Of a stretch of DNA of 64,000 bases, positions 36,301 to 44,912 are shown piece by piece. Origin of the DNA: Variimorphobacter saccharofermentans. GTDB lineage: Bacteria; Bacillota; Clostridia; Lachnospirales; Lachnospiraceae. Numbering within the stretch: the first letter of the stretch is position 1; every line of letters starts with the position of its first letter. Both the position numbers and the translations under genes were made by a program. The stretch is from assembly GCF_014174405.1 (NCBI RefSeq), contig NZ_JACEGA010000001.1, positions 2,323,001 to 2,387,000 on the forward strand, in the 5' to 3' direction. The notes beneath the pieces are model-generated. The model was not told the DNA's origin, did no database searches, and saw only the letters and a list, made by a program, of their open reading frames with translations.

Positions 36301-36795
36301 AGCTGTCCAGCCTTGATTATTTTTCTTAGCGGTAAAGTATATCCCATCAGTAACAAAATGAACCTGATCGGTCGTTTTCCACCAGACATTACGGTAAATG
36401 CCTGCTCCAGAATACCAACGGCTGTTTGGGTGCTGATAGATTACTCTCACTTTTATTTCATTAGCACCATTCGTCAGATAATTTGTAATGTCAAATTCAA
36501 ATGATGAATATCCGTATTTCCAGTCACCAACCTTTTGATTATTAACAAACACAGTTGAATCCATATAAACGCCGTCGAAGCATATACTGTATCTTTTATT
36601 CTTCTGCTTTTTTATAATGATTTTTTTCCTGTACCAGCCTTCACTAGTCTCATATAAGTTCTTTGCATCATATATAAGCCAGTCATGGGGTATATCTATC
36701 GTTTCCCAATTAATATTCGAACTGTCAATAACATCCAATTCTGTTCCTATTGGTTGCTTTGTAAATTTCCAATTGTTATTAAATAATTCCTTCAT
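33382..36795 (-). CDS. GH2 beta-galactosidase-family glycosidase, multidomain
   Basis: A 1137-residue GH2 enzyme without signal peptide. In order: N-terminal jelly-roll (about 1-165), Ig-like domain (170-270), TIM barrel (275-570) with acid/base E381 (WSIGNE) and nucleophile E460 (YGSETGS), DUF4982 and Ig-like domains (580-760), then two further beta domains, the last carbohydrate-binding-like. It is longer than typical clostridial GH2 enzymes of 600-1000 residues. The start at 36795 follows GGGGATAATAAA. It sits downstream of a sugar ABC uptake operon and probably trims imported oligosaccharides, beta-galactosides or beta-glucuronides; the exact sugar cannot be told. Confidence 0.9.
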   Translation of the reverse strand: MKELFNNNWKFTKQPIGTELDVIDSSNINWETIDIPHDWLIYDAKNLYETSEGWYRKKIIIKKQKNKRYSICFDGVYMDSTVFVNNQKVGDWKYGYSSFEFDITNYLTNGANEIKVRVIYQHPNSRWYSGAGIYRNVWWKTTDQVHFVTDGIYFTAKKNNQGWTAEIEAEYKSESGEYNYAFIRHTIINMRGVNVGICEQKVKVSNERRTNLQTIYIEQPVLWELECPFLYKLKSELICGDRVLDTVEQSIGFRSLRFDCNEGFFLNDKHVKLHGACLHHDLGALGAAVNKVALKRQLLLLKEMGVNAIRTTHNMPSRELMELADEMGILIVSEAFDMWERSKTKFDYARFFNEWCEIDVKSWVRRDRNHPSIIMWSIGNEIYDTHVGERGLELTRILRDIVQKNDPKQNAYVTIGSNFLRWENAQKCAEQVPVVGYNYGEFLYEEHHKKYPHWVIYGSETGSTLKSRGIYHFPASEVVVSYEDEQCSSLDNCCTGWGADNIPANIIDDRDAKFSLGQFIWSGFDYIGEPSPYTTKNSYFGLIDTAGFKKDAFYLYQAEWTDYKTNPMIHLLPYWDFNDGQLIDIQVYSNAPKIELFFNDESLGIVEIDHLHGTELVGKWQLPYQKGTLKAVAYDEKGSVIATEEQSSFGDVARLVMKADKMTMIANGQDMIFVEISAEDENGVAVANANNRVEVKVSGAGRLVGLDNGDSTDYDSYKGTSRRLFSGKLLAMIAAKEEAGKITVKVTSEGLDPQEMILDSIQGVRQKGISAIVENTESEAVREIPIRKIELCNLSTNNLNHDNMSTQVQAKLYPSNTTYHDLEWKAVTDNNIITDIVKIKVERDTARLTAVCDGSFRLRCTAKNGRNKTEIISELEFQITGVGKMLFNPYKLVSAGLHNWSNKKIHSGLQGGLCTDHGLNYIGFRDVDFGETGSDEITIPIFHLSNNPTPIKVWRGIPGEEDSELLLASYYQKDYIYNVYIPQTYRLSKRLQGIQTICIETIDKLDIQGFYFTDYDKIYGRMSIKDNSRIYGDAFTITENAIEEIGNNVTIEFDNMNFGAEGVRKLIICGRSRNDINTIHVHFKRTDSYDYQILEVPYSSEYEEYEFDLSNISGMNQISFTFLPGSSFDFKWFQFKK

Positions 36796-36968
36796 TTTAT
36801 TATCCCCTATTTTATTTTGTACTTTCAAGAGATATTCGAATCTCAATCTTTACTTCTTAACACTCCAATTATATTTATCTCCCAGTTGTAGACGGTAAAT
36901 CGATTACCACTTGAATCCTTGTTAAGAGCAGGAACTCATTCATTACTTACCTATCTATAAAAAAGAAT

Positions 36969-37157
36969 GGGATGTTTCATAATCTATCAGCGGGGATAAT
37001 TACTTACCATAATGCACTGTCGGAAGAACATATTGCTGTGTTTTGCATGGCTCAGGCGAAAATTAATGTTCGAATGAGACATGCAAAATCAGAAATTGTT
37101 CTTCCGTCTGTGTGTGAGGCAAGTAATTGTCCTCACGAACGTATTATGAAACATCCC
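36969..37157. repeat. 189-bp imperfect palindrome
   Basis: Two arms of about 90 bases are inverted copies: GGGATGTTTCATAAT / ATTATGAAACATCCC are perfect ends, and inside AATTACTT, CGGAAGAACA and TTTTGCATG recur in complement. It begins eight bases past the stop of the binding-protein gene, between it and the GH2 gene. Transcribed, it makes a very stable long hairpin. The remaining 36796-36968 shows the GH2 leader and nothing more. Confidence 0.9.
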
Positions 37158-37165
37158 CTTAAGAA

Positions 37166-38935
37166 TTATTTTACTGCATTTTCTGCTGCTCTTCTAATTT
37201 CATTCTGCTTTAATTGGAATTCCATACATTGATCAAATCCATAGCTTTTAGCTTCGGCTTCCATATTCGCTACAATCGATTCAAATTCTGCATCGGAGGA
37301 TGCATAGATTGCTTTCCATGAATTGGTTTTAATGCAGTCGGCTACTTGATTCCAGGTAACGGTTAATTCATCAGATCTTGGTTCTACTACATAGTTAACA
37401 CCTAATATAACTTTATATTTTCCTGAGGTGATATAGTCAAATCTATCCTCAAAGCCTGACCAGTCTCTCCATTTCTGATCAATATCATACTGAGCTACTG
37501 TCTTATTACTAGCCCATCTAGTCTGTTCATATTGTTCTCCTGTTTCCGGATTGATAGCATTAGGACTCCAAGTACGATTATTCATATAGAATTGGCCGTC
37601 ACCAAAGGTTCCTGAATAATCTCCGGTAAAACTAGTATTAACGTCTTTGCTACAAGCTTTACCAAGATCAGTAAAATATGTCTTACCATCATCTCCATAA
37701 TACCAGCATACATCCTTAGGACCATAGAGTGCTGTCAATACACCTTCCGGAGTATATAACCAGTTGATGATTGCCATGCACAATTCCGGATATTCCGTAT
37801 CAGCTCCAATAGACCACATACGATTGCTTCCCTCTGGTCTCTGTCCCCAGTTGAGTGGAGATGCATCCTTTGGTACGAGGGAATACATACCTTTTCCTTC
37901 GGATAGATGAGCATCCGTATTATACATACCGCTTGCCATCCAGCTTATTGTATTCCATAGAGCAGTACCATTTTGCATATCTTCTGTAAAACCGTTCCAG
38001 CCCTGAGTCTGGGAGTCAGGATCTACAAGTCCTTTCTGGAATAACTTATTGTAAAATTGAAGTGCCTCAATATAGTGTGACCTTTCATCAAAAATATCAT
38101 AGTATTCCTGGTTGTCAGAATCATAGAATCCAAATCCAGAACTCTCGATACCATAATATGCCTTAACAAGATCCGCTGGGAAGTTCACGGTATCACCATC
38201 CCAGTCACTAAACATGGATACTGCATATGTCTTATTACCGTTGTCATCGGTAGGACATGCTTCTTGTATCTGAACTAACACATTAAACATATCATCCAGA
38301 TTTTTAACCTCTGGTTTTCCAATCTTCTCATATAAGTCCCAGCGAATATCCCAGGTATACTGGAAATCGGAGATTGTTTCTCTGGAATCTGCCACTTCAC
38401 CACCGATGCCATAAATCTTGCCATTGAATCTTGATCTATTACTATCCAATGCTGTAGTACAGTTCTGTGCTATGTATGAGCCAAAACGATTTAAGATATC
38501 TTCTTCTTCCCAATCAAATAACATTCCTTTATCAGCTGCCTGTGCCTGCTGATCTGTATTATCACCCCAGATAACGATATCACCTAAGCTGCCGGACTCC
38601 ATACGTGTTTCGTATGTACCTTCACTTTCCGGAATAATGTTAATCTTAACGTTGAACTTGTCCAACATAACCTTAGCAAACCAGCCAATTTGTTCCCCTG
38701 AATAGTTTGCTAACTGGTCATACACCACAAGGGTAACTGTTTCCTTGGGAATAATATCATCCAGCGTTTCACTCCCCGTATCTGTTCCCCCTTCTTCTTC
38801 AGAAGAAACCGGTGCCTGAGTAGTCTTAACATCATCAGTTGTACTACTCTCAGATGCATTGTTTTTACCGCAACCCACAAGTAAAAATACCATAGTTGCC
38901 ACCATCAGTAATGATACTAATCTTTTCTTTTTCAT
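37166..38935 (-). CDS. Extracellular sugar-binding lipoprotein (CUT1/LplA-type)
   Basis: A 589-residue exported lipoprotein with signal peptide and lipobox LLVGC (C about 22), then a Ser/Thr linker and a long periplasmic-binding-type domain. Length and pairing with two LplB/YtcP-like permeases match the family of large solute-binding proteins that take up oligosaccharides in Firmicutes. Frequent Trp and Tyr residues suit a sugar site. GGAGGG sets the start. It lies 72 bases downstream of the second permease gene; the long palindrome right after its stop may keep its mRNA segment more abundant than the flanking ones. Confidence 0.9.
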   Translation of the reverse strand: MKKKRLVSLLMVATMVFLLVGCGKNNASESSTTDDVKTTQAPVSSEEEGGTDTGSETLDDIIPKETVTLVVYDQLANYSGEQIGWFAKVMLDKFNVKINIIPESEGTYETRMESGSLGDIVIWGDNTDQQAQAADKGMLFDWEEEDILNRFGSYIAQNCTTALDSNRSRFNGKIYGIGGEVADSRETISDFQYTWDIRWDLYEKIGKPEVKNLDDMFNVLVQIQEACPTDDNGNKTYAVSMFSDWDGDTVNFPADLVKAYYGIESSGFGFYDSDNQEYYDIFDERSHYIEALQFYNKLFQKGLVDPDSQTQGWNGFTEDMQNGTALWNTISWMASGMYNTDAHLSEGKGMYSLVPKDASPLNWGQRPEGSNRMWSIGADTEYPELCMAIINWLYTPEGVLTALYGPKDVCWYYGDDGKTYFTDLGKACSKDVNTSFTGDYSGTFGDGQFYMNNRTWSPNAINPETGEQYEQTRWASNKTVAQYDIDQKWRDWSGFEDRFDYITSGKYKVILGVNYVVEPRSDELTVTWNQVADCIKTNSWKAIYASSDAEFESIVANMEAEAKSYGFDQCMEFQLKQNEIRRAAENAVK

Positions 38936-39007
38936 AAACCCTCCGTTCTGCCATTTTGGCAAATTTAATTCTTTATATTTAATACACTTTCGTGTAATAA
39001 ATCATTA

Positions 39008-39967
39008 TTATCCCTTTACAGCACCCATCATGATACCTTTTTCAAAATATCGCTGCATAAATGGATATACTAATAGAATAGGAATTGCCGTTATCATAGA
39101 TATGGTATAGCTGATTACCTTGCTGTTTAACTGATTATCAATCATGGATTGTGAGATTACTCCTCCTGACTGCATCAATGCTTTTAAATTGGACGAAGAA
39201 TTCAAGTATATATACAATCTATGCTGCAGTGTATATAATGAGAAATTTGATTGCATTAGTATTAATGAGTCCGTAAAGGAGTTCCAGTTACCTACAGCAC
39301 CAAAGATTGCGATGGTCGCAAGTATCGGTTTAGAGAGAGGCCAAATAATCTTTCTAAAGATTACAAAATATCCCGCTCCATCGATTTTCGCGCTTTCTTC
39401 TAACTCTGCAGGTATTGATTCTATGTATGTTTTAACAAGAATAATATTGTACGGTGCAACAATAGCCGGAATGATATATGCCGCAAATCGATTGGTTAGA
39501 CCGAGCATTGACATATTCAAATACCATGGGATCAGACCAGCATTAAAATACATGGAAATAATCAGCATACGATACCATATTCTCCTAGCCCACATCTTTT
39601 TCTTAGTGACAAGATACCCAACAAAACCGGAGGCGAAAACCATCAAAGCAGTTGCAACGATTGTTCTTGTTAGGGTTACCCAGAATGAAGTGGAAAGGTC
39701 ATTAATGCCAAAGAGTGCAATGTAATTACCTAGATGAATCCCTTTTGGTAAAAAGTTAATTTTGCCCGCACGAACCAAACTGTTATCACTGATCGTATTA
39801 ATAAAAATGTAATAAAACGGGAACATGCACAACAAAGTAAAACTAATGAAAACTATGTAGTTTATGGTATTAAAAATAATATTTCCAGTCTTAGCTTGTA
39901 ACTTACCACTTCTATCTTCATGCCTTTGCTTTTTATCATTCATCATTTTTCCTTCAGACTTAATCAT
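39008..39967 (-). CDS. Carbohydrate ABC transporter permease (CUT1, YtcP-like)
   Basis: A 319-residue inner-membrane permease with six helices. The cytoplasmic loop EESAKIDGAGYFVIFRKIIW near residue 220 is the EAA motif that docks with the ATPase. It begins 11 bases after the first permease, with AGGAGG. No ATP-binding gene is in the operon; as in other Gram-positive CUT1 systems a shared ATPase of MsmX type elsewhere in the genome is expected. Confidence 0.92.
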   Translation of the reverse strand: MIKSEGKMMNDKKQRHEDRSGKLQAKTGNIIFNTINYIVFISFTLLCMFPFYYIFINTISDNSLVRAGKINFLPKGIHLGNYIALFGINDLSTSFWVTLTRTIVATALMVFASGFVGYLVTKKKMWARRIWYRMLIISMYFNAGLIPWYLNMSMLGLTNRFAAYIIPAIVAPYNIILVKTYIESIPAELEESAKIDGAGYFVIFRKIIWPLSKPILATIAIFGAVGNWNSFTDSLILMQSNFSLYTLQHRLYIYLNSSSNLKALMQSGGVISQSMIDNQLNSKVISYTISMITAIPILLVYPFMQRYFEKGIMMGAVKG

Positions 39968-39978
39968 TCCATTTCCTC

Positions 39979-41439
39979 CTATATAATGCTTTCACCACGG
40001 ATGAGCTTCGAAAACTTATTCGCTATAAACAGTAGGGTAACACTGACAATCGATTTTACCATTCCTACTACAGTAGATATTGGAATTAAGCCTTGATCTA
40101 TACCAAGCTTATAAACATATAAGTCAAGTACAGTAATTGTATTGGTATTCGTAGCATTCTCAAATACAAGATACTGATCCATACCATTACTTAAGATATT
40201 AGCAATTGACATAAGTAGTAATACAAAGAACGTCGGTATCAGGCCAGGCACTGTGACATGCCACATTTTTCCAAATCGTCCGGCTCCATCAACAGTTGCT
40301 GCTTCATATAGTTGCTGATCAATGCCAGAAATTGCAGCAATATAGATGATTGAGCACCAGCCCAGTCCTTTCCAGGTACCCCATAGCCACATTTTTAAGT
40401 AGGTAAAGGAATCACTCATTAATAAGTTTTTACCGGAATCCCATATACCCAAATTGACCATGATTAAGCTGATAAATCCATCTGATGAAAATATCGCCAA
40501 TGCAACTGCATATACCAAAACCCAGCTAATAAAGTTAGGTATTGTAGTAAAGGTTTGTACAAAGCGCCTTATTTTCGAATTCCTGATCTCATTAAGAAAA
40601 ATAGCAAATGCCATAGGCAGCCAGCTCATAGCAAGTCCTATAAAACTCATCATCAAAGTGTTCTTCAATACTCTAATAATATCATTCACTGTCGCACTGT
40701 TTTTGAATAAATACGTAAACCACTTAAAGCCTACGAAATTATCCCCACTAAGAGTATCTCCAACCTTAAAATTGAAAAATGCATAACGCCAGCCCCACAG
40801 AGGCAGATAACTAAATACAATGCATAATGCCAAAAATGGTAGTATCATCAAAAATAATGTAAATTGATCTTTCATTTCATATTTCATGTTATTGCTTGCT
40901 TTTGGTTGGATTATTAGAAGCAAAACAGATATGATAAGAATGATTAAGATACATAGCATGAATATCCAAATGCCGTTTGGAAATGATGGTTGGATCTTTT
41001 CCGGATTCGTCGTTTGTGAAATCTGAACATACGCCCGATAACTTCCGAATAAGCCTCCTGCTGTCAGCATACAACCTATTATTACCAGCACGTTTCCAAG
41101 CCTCTTTAATTTCAGATTACCGAGTGTCATACAACCACTGATCCCTATAATTACAATTCCAATGATTGAAATTAAACTCGATATATTAAGAAGTTTCATT
41201 GTGGATCGTAAAACCCAACCTTTAGTAAATGCTCGTCCAAATCCGTCTGTTAATTGTGAATAAGAAAATCCTGATGTAAAAAGCGATAAGTTATCATTTA
41301 GAAAGCCGCATATCTTTGCCGGATTAAGAGCTGGTACAAATAACATTACTACCATCATTAATATAATTAATCTCAAAATAAGATAGCTTATATTCTCCAA
41401 TCTTGCATTTTTTATCTCTGTCTTCATTTCCGTATTCAT
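39979..41439 (-). CDS. CUT1 ABC permease with extra N-terminal membrane domain
   Basis: A 486-residue permease. The C-terminal 290 residues form a normal LplB-type permease with EAA loop LYEAATVDGAGRFGKMWHVT at about 385-404. The first about 190 residues add about four further helices (for example LILRLIILMMVVMLFVPAL and ISIIGIVIIGISGCM), absent from ordinary family members of about 300 residues. GGAGG before 41439 fixes the start and the frame is unbroken, so it is a true fusion rather than two genes. First gene of the sugar uptake operon. Confidence 0.88.
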   Translation of the reverse strand: MNTEMKTEIKNARLENISYLILRLIILMMVVMLFVPALNPAKICGFLNDNLSLFTSGFSYSQLTDGFGRAFTKGWVLRSTMKLLNISSLISIIGIVIIGISGCMTLGNLKLKRLGNVLVIIGCMLTAGGLFGSYRAYVQISQTTNPEKIQPSFPNGIWIFMLCILIILIISVLLLIIQPKASNNMKYEMKDQFTLFLMILPFLALCIVFSYLPLWGWRYAFFNFKVGDTLSGDNFVGFKWFTYLFKNSATVNDIIRVLKNTLMMSFIGLAMSWLPMAFAIFLNEIRNSKIRRFVQTFTTIPNFISWVLVYAVALAIFSSDGFISLIMVNLGIWDSGKNLLMSDSFTYLKMWLWGTWKGLGWCSIIYIAAISGIDQQLYEAATVDGAGRFGKMWHVTVPGLIPTFFVLLLMSIANILSNGMDQYLVFENATNTNTITVLDLYVYKLGIDQGLIPISTVVGMVKSIVSVTLLFIANKFSKLIRGESII

Positions 41440-41599
41440 CTCTGGGTCCTCCACCTTCACTTCATCGTATTGCTATTTATGTCGCATTTCTAATTTACAT
41501 GGGTCATATTAATAACCCCTGTTCTAGCCACTGTTACTTTAAGATTCTATAACTATCAATAGTTGAGTACAATCGAGCGTAATTCAAGTCACTCAACGT

Positions 41600-41629
41600 C
41601 AGGTAGAATAAGTAGTTTTTTTCTACCTG
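41600..41629. promoter_or_regulatory. Inverted repeat operator of sugar ABC operon
   Basis: CAGGTAGAA and TTCTACCTG, perfect 9-bp arms, enclosing AAGTAG. It lies about 160 bases upstream of the permease gene. A near copy precedes the chemoreceptor gene at 43896-43926. Confidence 0.7.
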
Positions 41630-41685
41630 TCCTTATATCCTCTACTGGACTAAACCACTTCAAGCTTTCCCTTTGCAATAAAAAA

Positions 41686-41727
41686 GGTAAAAAAAGAGAG
41701 TATCCTTCTTTGTGAAGCATACTCTCT
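41686..41727 (-). terminator. Terminator of chemoreceptor gene
   Basis: AGAGAGTAT/ATACTCTCT stem with inner CTTC/GAAG, followed on the minus strand by TTTTTTTACC. Strong; it separates the chemoreceptor from the sugar ABC operon. Confidence 0.92.
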
Positions 41728-41743
41728 ATGAATAGTAATATTA

Positions 41744-43843
41744 TTATATTCGAAAGCGATTAATGGCATCCCGTAGTTCATTCGCATTTTCTTTCAATTT
41801 ATCCGCTGAGTTCTCAAGGGCTTCCATTGTTTTTGATTGAACATCAATTGTTCCTGCAATCGTTTCGGAGGCAGCCAGAGACTCTTCTGATACCACCGAA
41901 ATATTCTCTACAGCACCTAAGGTACTTACTCTTGCTCCATTCATATTACCCATACTCTGGGCAATTATGTCTAAATTATGTAGTAATTTTTCCAATCCCT
42001 GGTTCATGTTATGATAAGAATTTACAGTCGTATTTACTATGTTATTCTGCAATTCTACAATATTCTCTGCTTTTTTTGCAGATGCTACTGTTTCTGCCGT
42101 CTGATTTCTTATTTCTTTTACAACATTTTCAATATCATGTGCGGAGGTCATTGCCTTTTCGGCTAACTTTCTTATCTCTGAGGCAACCACTGCAAACCCC
42201 CGGCCATACGCACCTGCTCTTGCAGCTTCAATGGATGCATTAAGAGATAATAGATTGGTCTGATCAGATATTTCATTCATTGCACTTACAATTTCCATAA
42301 CTGCTTTTGATTTTTCTTCTAATTGCATAATCTGTCCTACCACATATCCGGTAATCTCATTCGTTTCATTCGATCGAACTGCAAGTTCTTCCATATTGCC
42401 AATGCCGAAAGTTATCATGTTCCTTGTTTCATCTGCTACCTTTTCTATCTCTAATACCTTTTCATCCACATCGGTAATCTTCTTCGATAATTCATCCATC
42501 TGCAGAAGGCAATTCTGCGCATCATTGGCTTGAACACTGATTCCTTGCCCAATATCATTTATTGCTGACGTCATTTCACGGCTTAATGAAGCAATTGATA
42601 TGGTAGCCGAATGAACATCAACCGAAGATTCGTTCACTACTTCACATAGCTTCATCACTCGGTCCAGCAAATTACGAATGTTTGAATTCATCTCATTTAC
42701 CGTTAAGGCAATCGTACCAAATTCGTCTTTTCGCTTAACAACTAATTCAGCTGATAAATCTCCAGCTGATATCTTCTTTAATTGATTAACGATATTTCGG
42801 GTGGTTTTACTTAAGCTGTTCGATATAAATGTCCCGATTAAGATAGCTGTTAAACAGCCCAAAAATGCCAGTAATAGTGTATTAACCTTAATGCTGTTTG
42901 CCTGCGCCATTATCGTCGTCTTCGGAATCATAGCTGCAACAATGATACCTGTATTCTCAATCTTATAGCTCAGATATAAATAACTCTCTGAATTATATTT
43001 AACATATTGTAAGGTATTCACATCTTCTGATTCAAAACTATTTTTCACATACTCCATATTATAGAAAGTAGCATCCGTATTCTCAGCAATCTCACCATTA
43101 CTATCACGTGCAACCACTAATTCCTTACCGTCAGATGTAATTACAGCCACCATGCTGGAACGTCCGAGATTTACTTCGTCTAATATAGAATTAATGGTCT
43201 TTCTATTTATATCAACAACGATGCATGCATTTTGACTTTTAAAGTTTCTCATCAGGCTAAATATATAGTCATCTGTTGACAAATTCATCTTTTTATCCAT
43301 GAAAGGATGATCTCCTATAAAATATGTACTAGTACCTTTTTCAGATAAACTAGCACCTTCCTTCTCTTTTTTCAAATCATCATAGAAACCATCCATATTT
43401 TTACCACTACTGGAAAGTACTCCCATCCCACTACTTGGAATAATATAAATCCCGCTAACAAACCTGTCCAACTCTGATTTTTTAACAAGCTCTGCATTTG
43501 TCTTATCACGAACAGCTACTGTCTTCGTCTTATCATTTTTGTATAGCCCATTAATATAACTTGCCATTTCATCATTGCTAATATATTGAAAGGCTACTTC
43601 TTGAAGTGACTTTAATACATACTCAATATATGTGGCTGTCATTTCCACATTGCTTTGAGACGATTGCTCATAATTCTTTTTGAAACCCTCCGATGATTTA
43701 CTGTATGAGCTGACACCTAATATCAACAAGAATACAACCGGAACTAAAAAGGAAATTATCAGCTTTTGACGAATACCCACTAGTTTTTGACTCAATTTAA
43801 ATTTATCCAATTTAAACTTCCCCAACTTAACTGCTCTCTTCAT
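41744..43843 (-). CDS. Methyl-accepting chemotaxis protein
   Basis: A 699-residue chemoreceptor: N-terminal membrane helix (about 28-48), extracellular Cache-type sensing domain (50-320), second helix (325-348), HAMP (349-405), and cytoplasmic signalling domain with the conserved tip [19 protein letters not shown] and EIRKLAEKA. Complete. It shares a putative operator with the neighbouring sugar ABC operon, so it probably senses the same sugar or a breakdown product, directly or through the binding lipoprotein. Own terminator; RBS AAGGAGG. Confidence 0.94.
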   Translation of the reverse strand: MKRAVKLGKFKLDKFKLSQKLVGIRQKLIISFLVPVVFLLILGVSSYSKSSEGFKKNYEQSSQSNVEMTATYIEYVLKSLQEVAFQYISNDEMASYINGLYKNDKTKTVAVRDKTNAELVKKSELDRFVSGIYIIPSSGMGVLSSSGKNMDGFYDDLKKEKEGASLSEKGTSTYFIGDHPFMDKKMNLSTDDYIFSLMRNFKSQNACIVVDINRKTINSILDEVNLGRSSMVAVITSDGKELVVARDSNGEIAENTDATFYNMEYVKNSFESEDVNTLQYVKYNSESYLYLSYKIENTGIIVAAMIPKTTIMAQANSIKVNTLLLAFLGCLTAILIGTFISNSLSKTTRNIVNQLKKISAGDLSAELVVKRKDEFGTIALTVNEMNSNIRNLLDRVMKLCEVVNESSVDVHSATISIASLSREMTSAINDIGQGISVQANDAQNCLLQMDELSKKITDVDEKVLEIEKVADETRNMITFGIGNMEELAVRSNETNEITGYVVGQIMQLEEKSKAVMEIVSAMNEISDQTNLLSLNASIEAARAGAYGRGFAVVASEIRKLAEKAMTSAHDIENVVKEIRNQTAETVASAKKAENIVELQNNIVNTTVNSYHNMNQGLEKLLHNLDIIAQSMGNMNGARVSTLGAVENISVVSEESLAASETIAGTIDVQSKTMEALENSADKLKENANELRDAINRFRI

Positions 43844-43895
43844 TTGTAATGCCTCCTTCTCGAGTTTTACTACAAATAGAACGTATCACAATTGA

Positions 43896-43926
43896 AGGTA
43901 GAACGCTATCAAGTAGTATTCTACCT
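43896..43926. promoter_or_regulatory. Inverted repeat operator of chemoreceptor gene
   Basis: AGGTAGAA and TTCTACCT, perfect 8-bp arms enclosing AAGTAGT, 53 bases upstream of the start. It matches the repeat at 41600-41629 in arms and in the central AAGTAG. Confidence 0.7.
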
Positions 43927-44004
43927 GTACAACTTACAGTTGATGTTTGAAACACCCCATTTTCCATATGTTTCCACGCATGGAACCATTTTTAAAGCAA
44001 GCAA

Positions 44005-44044
44005 AATCCCCATAGATCATATGAAGATTCGATCTATGGGGATT
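44005..44044 (-). terminator. Terminator of amidohydrolase gene
   Basis: AATCCCCATAGATC pairs with GATCTATGGGGATT (14 bp), with TTTT on the minus-strand exit side. Strong. Confidence 0.9.
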
Positions 44045-44055
44045 TTTGATTAATA

Positions 44056-44877
44056 TTATGTTATATTCAATAATTTCTGTATATTCTTATAGCAAACTAA
44101 TTCAATTTCATCCTTATTCATTCCGACTTCGTGCAATTGCCTTATTGCTAGATTTATATTATCTATTCCATAGGGAGCATCACTACCGAGTAATAATCTT
44201 CCAGCACCAAAGCTACTCCATGCTCTCTTCAGCATCTTAACCGAATGAAGTGACGGACATGATATGTCGAAGTAAACATTATCTCCTATCGTTCTGTTAA
44301 ACTCTTCAACTCCAATTAAATGCGCAAGTATAAACGTTACTCTATGATATTTCTTGGTAAGCAATATAAATTTCTTAACTTGATCTTTCGACTTCAAATG
44401 TATAAAGACTGGTATCTGGTATAATTCTGCCCATTCAATAACTTTATCTATTCTTCTGTCTTCCATGTCAAACTTAGTCCAACATTGATGCATTTTTATC
44501 ATGTTAAATGAATATTTTCTACGAAATTCATCCATTTTATGTATACAATTTTCTTCTATTGGATTAATCCAATAAGTATTCATTATATGTTCCGGACATT
44601 CTTGAGCCATAAGAGCCACTTTCTCATTTCCTTGGTCTATATGTCTATTCATTTTACTGATTCGAATAATCATGGCTGTCAATGCATTATTTGCATAGAT
44701 AAGTGTTGAACTAGTAAAGACTTTTGCTAAATACGGCAATCTATATACCTTTTGACTATTGGGTTCACCAGCAGTCAATATAACTTTATCAATATTATTG
44801 GCATTCATGTAATTAAGAACTTGATTCGTATTTAATAACATTCCACATGCATGTGCATGCCCATCTATAATTTTAAT
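44056..44877 (-). CDS. Amidohydrolase, probably starting at ATT
   Basis: A 273-residue TIM-barrel amidohydrolase (Amidohydro_2 type). Reading from an ATT at 44877, placed six bases after AGGAGG, the protein begins M-KIIDGHAHACG, which contains the HxH metal ligands expected at the N-terminus. The first ATG (44839-44841) comes after this motif and would lose it. No ATG, GTG or TTG lies in frame between the ribosome site and that ATG. Later ligands are H in FIHLKSK and ILAHLIG, and D in LLGSDAPYG. It would hydrolyse or decarboxylate a small cyclic or carboxylated substrate. The CPBP gene ends 35 bases upstream. Confidence 0.82.
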   Translation of the reverse strand: MKIIDGHAHACGMLLNTNQVLNYMNANNIDKVILTAGEPNSQKVYRLPYLAKVFTSSTLIYANNALTAMIIRISKMNRHIDQGNEKVALMAQECPEHIMNTYWINPIEENCIHKMDEFRRKYSFNMIKMHQCWTKFDMEDRRIDKVIEWAELYQIPVFIHLKSKDQVKKFILLTKKYHRVTFILAHLIGVEEFNRTIGDNVYFDISCPSLHSVKMLKRAWSSFGAGRLLLGSDAPYGIDNINLAIRQLHEVGMNKDEIELVCYKNIQKLLNIT

Positions 44878-44912
44878 AATAACCCTCCTGTTCTTATGTA
44901 GATAAATCTCTA

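Noticed and set aside
36969..37157. Insertion sequence of the IS200 type
   Set aside because: There is no transposase frame inside, and the symmetry is end to end rather than subterminal hairpins.
36972..37232. An 86-codon plus-strand open frame
   Set aside because: It lies within the long palindrome and the 3' end of the binding-protein gene on the other strand; no ribosome site or recognisable protein.
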